Below are positions 47,822 to 60,101 of a DNA stretch of 64,000 bases, one piece after another (positions within the stretch are counted from its first letter, which is position 1; each line of letters begins with the position of its first letter). The stretch spans positions 2,666,001 to 2,730,000 of the forward strand of contig JACSVZ010000039.1 in the NCBI GenBank assembly GCA_014706295.1. Reading direction: 5' to 3'. The stretch is from Lycocorax pyrrhopterus obiensis (taxonomy: Eukaryota > Chordata > Aves > Passeriformes > Paradisaeidae). The notes beneath the pieces were generated by a model that saw nothing but the letters and a program-made list of their open reading frames with translations, was not told the DNA's origin and did no database searches. A program made the position numbers and the translations under genes.

Positions 47822-49327
47822 CATAGAATCACAGAATGGTTTGGGTTGGAAGGGACCTTAAAGATCATTTAGTTCCAACCACACCTCCCACTAGACCAGG
47901 TTGCTCAGGGCCCCATCCAACCTGGCTTCGAACACTGCCAGGGATGGGGCATCCACAACCTCTCTGGGTAACCTGTCCCAGCACCTCACCACATTCACAA
48001 TCAACAAGTTATTCCTAGTATCTTATCTAGTTTGAAGCCATTCTCCTGTGTCCTGTCACTACAACCTCTTGTAAAAAGCCCTTCTGCAGGTTTTTTGTGG
48101 TCCTCCTTTAGGGAGTAAAGAGCTACTAGAAGGTCTCACCAGAGCCTTCTCTCCTTCAGAATGAACAACCCCGACTCCCTCAGCCTGTCTTCACAGGAGA
48201 GACGCTTTCATCCCCTGACCATCTTCATAGCCTTCTCTGGACTCGCTCCAGCAGGTCCATGTCCTTCACATGTCAGGAGCCCAGACCTTGATGCAGCACT
48301 CCATGTAATGTCTCACAACAGTGGAGCAGACGGGCAGAATCACGTTCCTCAACCTCATGGCCAAGCTGCTTTTGAGGCAGCCCAGGACGTGTTTGGCTTT
48401 CTGGGCTACAAGCTGCCATCTCGTGTTGAGCTTTTCATCCACAAACACCTCCCAAGTCCTTCTCCTCAGGGCTGCTCTCAATCCATTCTCCACCCAGTCT
48501 GTACTTGAGGTCCGCTGATCAAATCCACATCTCCCCAGTTTAGAGGCAAGGATGCCATATGGGACAGTGTCAAATTCTTTGCATAAGTCCAGGTAGCTGA
48601 TGTCACTCTTCCTTTATGCTGTAACCTCATTGTAGAAGGCAACCAAATTTGTCAGGCATTATTTGCCTTTAGTGAAGCCATGTTGGCTGCCACCAATCAC
48701 CTGTCACCCTTATTTTCTATGTGTCTTAACGCAGTTTCCAGGATTATCTGCTCTATGACCTTGCTGGGCACAAAGGTCACACTGACTGGCCTGTAGTTCC
48801 CAACATCTCCCTTTTTTCTCTTTTTAAAAACAAGAGTCATGTTTCCACTTTTCCAGGCAGTGGGGACCTCACCAGACTGCCACAACTTCACAAATATGAT
48901 GGATAGTGGCTTAGCCACTCCATCTACCAGTTTGCTCAGAAGTGGCAGATGCATCTCGTCAGGCCCCATGGACTTGTTCACCTCCATGTTCCTTAGATGG
49001 TCTCAAACGTGATCTGCTGCAGTGGGCAGCTTCTCCTTCTCCCAGTTCCTGCCTTTGCTGGCAGCAGCCTGGGCAGTGTGGCTGGAGCACTTGTCAGTGA
49101 AGACTGAGGGAAAAAGCAATGCAGTACCCCAGCCTTCTCCATATCCCAGGTAATCAGGCCTCCTGTTTCCCTCTGGAGAGGGTCCACATTTTCTCAAGTC
49201 TTCCTTTTATTACTGACGCACCTATAGCCACTTTCCTTGTTGCCCTTGATGTCCCCAGCCAGATTTAATTCTATCAGGGCTTTAGCTTTCCTAACCTGAT
49301 CCCTGGCTGCTTGGACAATCTCTCTGG
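47822..49327 (-). mobile_element. CR1 LINE, 5'-truncated, internally deleted
   Basis: The left edge begins with the hallmark avian CR1 3' end read in antisense (ATAGAATCACAGAATGG, then TTTGGGTTGGAAGGGACC), so the element runs on the minus strand with its 3' end at 47822. Minus-strand frames give broken reverse transcriptase. The block MGPDEMHLPLLSKLVDGVAK to NYRPVSVTFVPSKVIEQIIL lies at 48697-48987, and the C-terminal part (VLGCLKSSLA, VILPVCSTVVRHYMECC) at 48266-48493. Near 48509-48518 the sequence jumps between parts of the RT region that lie several hundred bases apart in full copies as I remember them, so an internal deletion is likely. Similarity stops at about 49327, the 5' truncation. 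It is dead: several frames, stops and no full ORF2. Confidence 0.95.
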
Positions 49328-52300
49328 TGAGCTGCTGTTACAGATGTGGTACATTCTATTGTTAAGCAGGGAAGAACTTCTACACCCAGGAAAAAAAATT
49401 CCATCATTTTATCAGAAAAATAATTCAGTGTATGAACAACATATGCTTAAACCATTCTAGTTCAAGCTGCTAACCACATAAAGAGAACACAGGGGTACCC
49501 TGCCTTGGCAAACAACCCTCACATTCACGTGGCAAGCAAAGAATTCAAAAGCTACCTATTGCCTCTAGTTTACACAGAAAACTTTACAAATATGCTCATT
49601 ATCACTTAGTCTCAACCCAATCCACTTCAGATATCTACAGTTAAGAGCTTAAATCCCTGCAGGACAAGATCTGTGCTTTACCATCTACACAGTTCAAGGA
49701 CAGGCTGGCTCGTGCAGCTTGTAGGAAGAATGCACCAGAAGGCTGTGGAACTTAAGTTTTCTTTCATACTGAAAACACATAATTGCATCAGATGTTAGTT
49801 CCTTTCTGGCAAATGTCCTAAGCACTGAATATTAACATACTGTAAGTCTCCAAAGTTAAAATAAAGACCAGCACTCCTTAGAAGTAACAATTTATATATA
49901 CAATACTCCTATTTCAGATACAGATGTGGCACATAGCTCCCAAAGCTAGAACCAGCCTCTTAAATTAGCTCTCTCAATTTGGTATTTATTTAGGTATTTT
50001 CATTTAATGATGAGATATAAAATTGCTTTTCCATATCTTAATTAAATTTCTGAGTAACAAAAAAACATTGGAAGAGGGTCTGCAGAGCTTTATCAAGCAC
50101 TAAGCTTTCAGATTTAGGTAACTGACAACCTGGGCTTATTCAATACAAACTGAAAATAAATGGTTATTCCTCACATTTGCATTTAGAAGATAAGGACATT
50201 TCATATTCTTTCTCATACAAAATGAAGACTTCAGCATTTTATTTTGAAAAAAAACCCTTAGTTTAAAAATCTTTCTTGAAGTGGTAGTTACATTGTGAGC
50301 TGATTGATATTTGCAAACAAGAAAGACAGAAATAATCAGGCAAGGACATAGTGAACTTATGAAGTATTAACTAGACAGTTAAGGATGCTAATATTAAGCT
50401 AAAACGCAGTGAAAAGGAAAATCCATTTGACTCCTCCCCTAGTTACCATGGCAACAGTGTTCCTTTACAAGAATTTGCAAACTCACAATTATTTTTGATT
50501 TTGTAAAGGAATGATTTGTCAGTTGCTGATTATGAAAAAGTCTTTCAGTGTATTCTTTTTTTTTTTTAATCTGGGCATAAGGTGAATTTTCTGTGACCTG
50601 TTTAAAATACAGTATGAGTTTGTTATCCAGGTATTTATTTAACAAAGACTTTTTATTTCATAGATTGTGATTTTCTTTCAACTAGGTGTACAGTTTAGAG
50701 ACATACTTTTTTATAATGAAGTATTGCACTTGTGTTCATTGATGGTTGAAGGTTTCTCAAAAGATATACTTGCAAAAGACCTTCCAACACAAAAACAGCT
50801 GGGCCCATTTCTATGCTTCACAAAACGGACTTCCAACCTGAATTATTTCAGTGTTGTTTCAAGGCTTTATAAATTACTGAAAGCAAGGATTACTAATCTT
50901 GCCAATGGAAGCCTAAAGCTAAAAATCACAACCTATCTAGTCAAGTAACAAACTGAAGATTTTTGAGTATTTCTAAATTTTTTAACATAGACACAAGGGA
51001 CATAACAAGGAAGCTGTTCTAAGTTTCCTGAATCTCTAGGGAATCTTCTCATGAACTCCCTGAGCCAACATTATTTGGTAACTTCACTCAAACACCAAGA
51101 GTCTTCAAAAGTTCATCAGCCCCTTTTCATCTAGATTCTTTTTTTTTATCTCAGAGACCGTTTAAACTGCTATTCTGAGGATGTGTAAGTCTTACTGCAA
51201 GCACGTGAGTCCAAGAATACATGTGATTCACAGAGGGATGGTCCTCAAAAGCATATCCTGTAGGGTCATCACAAAGTGTGACAGAGACATAAAATACTAA
51301 CCAAGATGCATGAACTCCCATTAACCTGAAAGTTATTTTACAAAGTTCATTAAATATACGTTCTTGAGGATACCAGAAAAATGGTTAGCGCCAGGAACTT
51401 AAAATCAACAAATCCAAACATTTTGATTTTGATACTGTGGCATTTAAGAATTTAATGAAAATTTTGCTGTCTCATTGGTGTCTCTGATTTTGCTGACTGG
51501 GATCGCTCTCTTGAGTGGAATCTAATTTTGTAGATGGATGGAAGGAGATCTTCTTCTGGAAATTTAGAGCCTTTCTGAATAAATTTATTATTGCTATTTA
51601 ATTCCAATTCAATATTGACACTAACTTGTGTCAACAGTTTCACTGAGTTCCTGTTTCATATAATTAACACCTTTAGTTTTGACATGATTTCTTGATAATA
51701 TTTTTGTTCAGCATATAATGAAATTTGAAAAACGTATAGCAAATTATCTCAAAAAGTCACGTCGTCCCCTAATTTTGGATACATATCTACACATAGCTAT
51801 CTAGTCCACTAAAAGCCTGACCAGTTCTTAATATTTTTTCTTCTGTTCTGAAAGAATTCCCAGCACTTCAAATACACCGTGCTGTTCTTCAGCATAACAC
51901 ATTTTTTTTCCTGTGGGTTAATTTGGGGTTTTTTCCCTATCTCCTGTGCATATTAAACCAATTGAGTAGGAGTTGATTGCAAAAAAAGGTAATATTTCCA
52001 TCTTGGTCTCCTTTGGTATTTTTCCTCTGAGAGTTTTAAAAATCTTAATTTTTTTTCTTTTAGTATTTGTTAAAAACTGATTTATTAACAAACTATAATT
52101 GAAAATCAAATCTGAAAATAAACTCTCCTCAAACCATAGGTTGTTTCTATACTGCCTATAGAAATTTTAACTTCTTCATTTTAAAGGATGAAGGAACCAG
52201 GAAAAAAATGTAAGGCTGTAAAACAGCAGCCCACACATTAGAAGTCTCAAGAATACAATGCCCAGTAAGGCCTCAGTGTCCTGGTAGCACACACTGCAAA

Positions 52301-53187
52301 TAAGGTAACCAAAACAGGCAATGCCCAGAGAAACTTATTTGAACACACATTTTCTACTACTGTGTGCAAAGAAGAAAGGCATTTCTGCTCAGATACAGAA
52401 GAAAACACACAGTGTTTATAGACACGCCGATAGAAACAACAGCAAATGACAGCAAAGCTTCTCATTATCCACAGGACCAGGGAAAGGGAGAGAGACTTTG
52501 AGCCTTTCTGTTGTCCAAAGCACACACACAGAGTCCATCATGCAAACCTGCACAAGACACTTGAGAACTAACAAGATTGTATTTCGTAATCAAAGTTATA
52601 ATTTCATCTTCACGCGAACTGGGGGAGATAATTAACAATCTAATGAAAAAGAAAGTCTGAGGATAGGAAAAAAAAGACTCCTGGTTGTTCTGATCTTCAG
52701 GACTGTAGAAGGAAATACAGCAGATGAAATTCTCTAATTAAAGAGAAAAGCACTTCAGCAGTACCATGATGGGGTCATATTCCAGAAGACCAAATTAGGA
52801 AGATTAAGCCTGGCGAGGGATTTTTTTGTTTAGTTTCTTGTTGATTTGGTCTTTCTTTGTGGCTTTTTTTGTTAAGGTTTTGGGTTTTTTTTTTCCTGTT
52901 TGTTTTGGGTTTGTTAAGTATCATTCATGAGAATTCTCAATTATGCTGCATTAAAAGATAATGAATGAGAGGTTTTGTTTCTCTAGTTCAGAGGGGAATA
53001 CTGCAGGGAGAATCTTCGGAGTGCACTCTGAGAGATCACTGACACTACTAAAACAATGAGCAAAAGACCTTTGGAGTTTTGCTTCCCGCCAGTAGAGACG
53101 AAATAGTTAAGAATGTGAACATGAATAAATTTTGTGATCTTTACAAAGGGAATAAAGTCAAGCAGAAAAAAAGCCAAAAACCTTTCT

Positions 53188-53219
53188 AAAAAAAAAAAAA
53201 AAACAAAATCAAAAAAAAA
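53188..53219. repeat. Poly-A run and A-rich stretch
   Basis: Sixteen consecutive A (53188-53203) followed by CAAAATC and nine more A. On the minus strand this is a T-run. No body of a retrocopy was recognised upstream on the plus strand. Confidence 0.85.
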
Positions 53220-53742
53220 TTCCAATGCCAAATAACCAAACCAAAACAATTCAACCTTATAGCAAATAAGAAACAGCCACAAGAGTAAAAGGAGTCCAGC
53301 AGTCATGGAAGCATTTAAGAAGTAATGCCAACATTAAAAGCAGAACCAGCCCAATTCAGAAGAGGGAGAAATGCATGCAAAGACTGACCAACTAAATCAT
53401 AAATGTTTCATTTCCTGGAAGAATCAATGGAAAGTTCCCTTTGACTGTATAACTCAGAGTGATCAAGTACCAGGAAGCACACAAGACAAAATCAGAAACG
53501 TGAAATATAATGCGAACAGTGAAGTATGCAAAAACAACTGAGATAATTCTGCTACTATTTAGTCCCTACTACTTAGTATCTAGTGCCAAGTATTTGCCAG
53601 TCTCAAATATTAAGGAAAGAATCTGCTACTATTTGGCCCTATCAGCAGATGTCAAATACATTCAGTTGAGCAGGAGTTTTGTTTATGAGCATGCCATGTT
53701 AAGAGCCACACCAGAAAAAGTGTCTAGCATAAGATGAAAACG

Positions 53743-53764
53743 TATTTAGAATATATTCTAAATA
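53743..53764. repeat. Perfect 22-base palindrome
   Basis: Centred between 53753 and 53754, each half containing TATTTAGAATA; the right-hand part is then partly repeated (TATTCTAAT). AT-rich intronic sequence, probably a chance palindrome. Confidence 0.8.
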
Positions 53765-56700
53765 TATTCTAATCATACTTGGCTAAAATTGGGAACAAAT
53801 ACCCCATGAAGTATTCATTAAGCAGGGTCTGTAATGTTCGTCTGGAATATAGTAATAGTCAACACTCACACTACTGTTCTATGTAATAAAACAGAAACAT
53901 ATTAGATACTTGACCCCAAGGACAAAGGACTGGCTTTTTATAGGAGGCCAGAACCAGACTTCAAAGCTATCCTGACAAACTAGAAAAAACTAACTGGAAA
54001 AAGAGGACCAGGCCCAGAGTAGACAAGGAAATGGCTCCACCCTCAGACCAGTATAAACAAGTGTAGAAACAGGGAGAAATCCACCAGTTGAGACCTAGCA
54101 GTGCAGAAGATGATGAGGTGGATATAATCGATCACAATGGGAACAGGAGAGGATAGCATACGAGCCTGGCTGCTGTTGGAAAACCACTATCTTTGCACTT
54201 TGGGAGTTACAGGGCTGGTCAGAGACCAAGGCTCCATGCCTTTCCTACTTTTGCTACCAAATACGTCCAAAGGTCAAATTGGTGAGCAACTTAAAGTTTT
54301 GTTGTTAGTTAGGGGGACTTTGTTTTGTTTTATTGTCCATCATGGTTTGTCTTTTGGGCATCTTTGCACTTAACCAATACCCTGACATAAGAGCTGACCT
54401 TGATGACAGCTCATTCTCTCAGGTTCTGTCCTTGCAGCACACAGTTCAATTTTCAGAGAGGAATATTTAGGATACTGAAGTGTCATTATGGGGGAGAGAT
54501 GATATAAATTTAATGGACAGAGAGCTATAGATAGCCTGGTTTAATAGTCCATTATATCTCTATAGTCTATTACACAAAAGTCTCAAAATTTTTTAAGAGA
54601 GACCAAAACTGGACCAGGGGACATGGGGCTCAGTGCGATTTTAAAGCGTCTTTTAGATCTCCCAGTTCCATGCTATTCCAAAGGCTGGAGAAATGCTGCT
54701 GTTTGTCCGCTGCCCCCATCACAGCCTTGAATCACCGCAACGCAGGGTGTCACCGCTCTGTATTTCTCAATCGCAATCCTATTTCACCTTCTTCACCTAC
54801 TTTTGCCAAGATGTGCAAGAGATCTCTGGAATGCAGTTTACAGTCATCCACCACAGTGAAGAGCTTGAGGAAGAAAGAGGGATTTAGATGCTTTATGTAG
54901 CTATAAAGAATTTATTAAGCGTGAGAGTGCAAGGCTTTGATCTTAGCCAAAGGTTTTCTCCAGTCTTATCCTTTAAACTCCGTGCTGAGTGAAGGCTGAC
55001 CATTGTCTCTGCCCAACCTCAGCATTTTATCTCCCTGATATTCCTGCTGCTGTTTCTGTTCCATGTCTGTTTTGGTCGCTATCAAACCACATTCTCTCCA
55101 ATGCATCCCTCAATATTCTGCCCTCATTGAACTCTAATTCTCCTCTAAACTCTGTTGAAATTAAATAGATTTCTAACATGTATGTCTTAAAATATAGTAT
55201 CTAACACATTATTTTCAAGAGGATAAAACCTCTTTCATGACTTATTCTATCACACATCTTTAAGATTAATTCTTCTAGTGAAAAAACTACTTTTCGAAAT
55301 CAATTTTTATAGACAGTGTTATCAACTACTTAGATATAGGATTTTAAAGTTATTTGTTATTCTCAACACACTGCATAATCCCTAAGGAACTTGCAATGGT
55401 GAATCCTTCCTCTCATTTTCCCCTGTGATCCTTCAGTGATTTAGCTGAGGACCTTATTTCAAATACAAAACGGAAAAGCTGATGTCCTTCCCTGATCAGA
55501 AAGTGCAATGCATCAATATGATCATGCAGAAATAATGTACAAAATAACCAGAACTGTACAATTATTATAACCTATATATTATTATAACATAACCGTATCT
55601 TATGCCAAAGAAACATATTTTTATTCTATGTACATGGATTTGATGATTTTTTCCCCTAAATAATATGCAAAAAGAAAAGTAACAGAATCAATTCCATTAT
55701 GAACTTGTTAAAGCTCCTAAGAATCGAATAATTCAGGAGGTAGAGGACATGTCAGTTGTCTTCTGCCAAAAAGAAATAACACACAGGAATGTTCATTTGT
55801 TTCCAGAAGTAAATTTCTAAATTCTTTATCCTTGACTTCTAATGCAATAGTAATGCAATAGGAATATTATTACTTCTCAGAAACGCATTTATATTTTGAC
55901 GTGCACTTTCAAAATACAGATTTTTGTTTATAAGCTCATTCCACATAGCATCACTAATGTCAAATTATATTTGACACGAGCTTATTACAAACATAACTGA
56001 AACACAAACTTAAAAGCAAAATGGTTTTTTATTCCCTCTTTGAGCTGAATATATGCTACAATTAACACTTTAACATTCCAAGGATACAACATCTCCACTA
56101 AAACTGCACAGTTAAATAAATCTGTTCATAAAAGGATATAATTTTTGTTTAAAAATATGAAATACAAAAATATAACTAAAACCTCAGCACCATATAGCTC
56201 CTTATTTACCTGTCCCTGAATGCAATGTATGGAGCAGAAACTGAAGAAACCCAGCAAACATAGCAGCTTCAGCAAGAGAATGTTTAAAGCACAACTGGCA
56301 TCTAGTAGGTTGCTGAATCCAGCCTGCAACTGTAGCAAAACCGTAATGCCAGCAAAAATTCACTTCAGTGTGAAGGAGACAATATAAAAGAAGTCATAAG
56401 GTCCTTGCGTCCTGATTCTAAGCCAAATTATTCTGCAGTGTCAAGCATTCAACACCGGTGACACCAAAGAGGGCTAACGAGAGCTCTTGTCATCAAAACA
56501 AATCTCTGCAGTGTAGTGCAAGCATCGATTACTGCATTAGTTCATACACGGTCGCTGCAATGACAAGGAGTTTCAGTCTTTAGGAGGAGTTAACGATTTA
56601 AGGAATCCAGAATCAACGATCCTCAGGAAACAAGATGGGGAAGAAAAAAAGCTCCTTCCTCTCTGGATAGAACAGGAAAGAAGTTTCTTAGTGCTTTAAA

Positions 56701-59334
56701 GCCAACAGCAGACACAAGCTCAGGCACCTAAGTAATCAATACTACTGCTGCAGTTATTATTTATATTCAGCAGTGGTGCACTGAACAAGTTTAATCAGCT
56801 GCATAGATGAAGCAACTGTGCAAAGGAAATGTGGCTCTTTTAATTTATGTAAAACTTCCCAAGCCGCAGATTTACTTCTAGCACATTGAAAACACAAACG
56901 GCCCCGGAGAAAACTTTACCACTTTTTACAAATTAATAGGGTAATTTAATTCTTTTAATATATTATAGATGTGTGCAAGGAAACATAGTTTTATATAAGA
57001 AAAATACACTACAGATAAAAACCCCCAGGAAATAACATTTTGTATTCCAAATTACTGTTTGAGATAAAAAAGCAGAACCTGCATTTGCAAAAGCCAGATG
57101 ATTAGAGAATTATAGCTAATAGAATTTACTTAAGTATTTCATCCAGTGTAATCATATCCAAATGATACAACAATAAAACTATTTCTGTGGCAGAGATAGT
57201 CTTCCTCTGTACAAACAGATGTTTCTCTGCAGCATACCTACATACTGCAGGACTTCCAAAATACAATGCAGGACATCCAAACTACAAAAAACCTGCTGTT
57301 TAGAAACTAAGATGTGAGAAAGCAAAGCAAACAAAGAGAAGCTTAGAAGAGATAAAATATAAATAATAAAGCTAATAAGAGCTTACAGCTCTTTCATACT
57401 CAACAATATATGGATCTATTAGTAATAATGAAAATACACTTTTAATCAAGTTGTTTCCCTGTAATTCTGGATCCAACCCAAGGTACTGAACGCTCTCTTT
57501 CACACTCCACATGTCAGTCAACAGCAAAAGCCACAGACAACATCCCTGGCCACTGCTGACTCTAAGTGTCCCCAATACCACTGTACCAGCAGGAGGAAAA
57601 TACAACTGTCTAACTCTGCTTTTCTCATGGACATGCCCTTGTTAGGAGATGGTTTTTCAGAGGAGGATAGTGTCCAGTCTTTATATATTTCAAGAGACAG
57701 TGATCATCTGCTATTGACCAAGGAAAATGTACCCAGCTTCCTCCTAAAGTCGGAAACATTTCTTGCAAAAGAAACGAAAGACCAAGTATGTCAAATGCCT
57801 GATGCTTCCACAACACATCCCCTGACCCTTCTGCATTACTCCTTGAAGGATGACCTCCTCTTCTGCCAGGGCAGGCACTGAGGGCTTTGCGTCACTTTCA
57901 GAACACACCTGGGTCCTGAACACTCACCTCAGCTCACAGCACATACTAAACAAGCCAGGGGATTTTGTCATAATGCGAATCAACAGATGAAAAATTCTCG
58001 CTTGCTACAACCTCAGAATTTGTAAATGAGACTGCACTATATGGGGCTTGTTTTCTGACTTATTTCAAGTGTTCCTGTCATTCCCATGGCATACATGTGT
58101 CTGCAAAAAAAATACTGAACTGATTCCCCAAACGCATTTAAAAAGGTTGTTCATATCTCATGGTGTTGTTAAAGCTCTCACTGTCTCCCACTCCCCTACG
58201 TGATAACCCCTCCCTGCTCCTCCAGCAGGCAGTCCTCAATGCCTATTTTACCCACTGCTAGCCATGAGTTCTGCCCAAGTCCTGCCTAAGTAGCCCAGCC
58301 TAACAGCTTCAGACGGCAGAGATGTCTGCAAGTATTTGCTGAAAAGTAAGGGAAGAGAGGAGCAACAGAAGAATGTTCTGAGTTCAGAAAGGGCATTCTG
58401 CAGAAAAGAACAGTACCACCAAATCCAGCATCCACTGCACATCCCTAAGGGTGGATTTCATTCCTCCCAGCCCCAGTCCCATCGAGCCTTTCTGGCTGGC
58501 CCAAAGGCTCATCTGACAGGTTGAGAATCAAGTGCTAATAGTTGGTCTATTTACTTTTACATCCATTAATAGTATCAAAACAGTAGGAAACTAAATGGAA
58601 ATCTGGACACCATTCCATTTTCCTCGTAAAAATACATAATCAAGTGTGTTATAACACACTTCCAAACTTTGCTCAGGATAGCATTGCCTTCATAATCTCT
58701 GCAAATTTTTAATCTTGCAACTGATTTTATTGCCACTGTCTTCTGGGCCACATTACACTATGCATCTGATAGTTAGATCTCGACCACTGTATTTCAGCCC
58801 TTCATAATCCTCCCACTAATAGCTGCTCTAGATCTTAATCTGTGTATGATACCCCTGCATTTATAAAACTTTCTAAGACCATTAGAAAAGCATGAGATTG
58901 TTCAATCTCACACAAGTTATTCAAGTTTTAAGACAACAAAATCCAAGCATTAAACATACCGCTCAGCTTTATGCCTGGGTGAAAATGCAACTGTCCTCTA
59001 AACCAAAAGTATTACAACACTTTTTTGGAAAGAGGAAAGACAGAGAATGGTCCCAAGATCAGTAATTAATTAATTCAGTAGCAGAAAAAGAGCAATTCAA
59101 GTAAAGAAAACCCTATGTTTGAAGCTGGAATTTCAATCAGAAAATGAGAGGAAAAAAAAAAAAGATCCATGTTACAGTCTCCAGGCTTCAAAGCCAAGTT
59201 ACAGTGGGGAAGATATTCTAATACAATTGCGGGAGTCTTAGATACAATATTAGGTATTGTATGTGACATTTTGTACTGTAGCCCTGTCTGATCCACTTCA
59301 AAAGGCCCTGGCTGTTGTGGGAGATGAACAGTGA

Positions 59335-59715
59335 CTGGACAAGCCAAGCACCACACCTCTACAAGGAGGGCAAGAAAAAGGACTGGGAAACTACATACTG
59401 AGAGGGTTAATGAGCAAATCCTTCTGGAATACAGCCCTGAGCACATAAAGGCCAAGAAGGTGGCTGGGAACCACCTGCATAGCTTTACCAAGGGCAAATC
59501 ACGCCTGACCAATATGGTTTCTGGATCTGCAGGCAAGGGGAGAGCAGCAGATGCTGTTTAACGTAACCGTAGCACAGCTTCCAACCAAGTCTCTCACAAT
59601 ATCCTTCCACCCAAGTCAGAGAGCTATGGACTGACTGGTGAACTGTGAAGTGGGTGAAACCTGGCATAACCACTTGACTCAAGTGATAGACAAAGGACTG
59701 GAATTTGACTGGTGG
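59335..59715 (+). mobile_element. CR1 LINE fragment, old, plus strand
   Basis: A decayed reverse transcriptase piece in sense orientation. It contains a GNY-like start (GGGAAACTACATACTGA), GAGCAAATCCTTCTGGAA, and the CR1 block read as HSFTKGKSRLTNMV, followed by remnants of GKGRAADAV and of the segment encoding VSHNILL in intact copies. Many indels and stops separate these, and the right edge is indistinct. It is more diverged than the copy at 47822-49327 and opposite in strand. Confidence 0.75.
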
Positions 59716-60077
59716 TAAAATGTTAGACACATAAAAACAGTATCAAAGACGTATGGGGAAGAAACAAGGCTTTCCTTTGCTCTGCTAGCAGCATTCCAGA
59801 CCACAAAATACTCCACTGAGATCATAAAAAACTTGAAGCAGTCTTTGCATCCAGAATTAGATTCATTAGAAAAAACATACCTGATTCTGATAGGCAGCGC
59901 AGCGCAGTGTTCAGCTGAGACTGGGCTAATCAAAACACTTGTAGCATAAGTGCATCGTCTCTTCAGTAAAGTATTGCCCAGTGAAGAGACTGAATGTTTT
60001 TCAGGGTCTTTTTCAGATTTTTTGGCAAAATAGTTACAACTTTAGACAATGTTTGACCATTTACAAGAGAAGACTTC

Positions 60078-60101
60078 TATATATATATATATATATATAT
60101 A
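60078..60101. repeat. (TA)12 microsatellite
   Basis: Twelve perfect TA units, followed by a slightly degenerate ATATAC/ATATAT stretch to about 60120. Likely length-polymorphic. Confidence 0.95.

Noticed and set aside
48161..49197. Several open frames on both strands
   Set aside because: All lie within the CR1 element. The minus-strand ones are broken CR1 ORF2 and the plus-strand ones are its antisense shadow.
57372..57881. Overlapping open frames on both strands in a slightly GC-richer stretch
   Set aside because: No family recognised, no splice sites fitting RIMS1 phase, and no RIM1 similarity. Possibly an old repeat, but I cannot name it.
59075..59536. 153-codon open frame on the minus strand
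   Set aside because: Its upstream half is antisense to the plus-strand CR1 fragment at 59335-59715 and the rest shows no homology.
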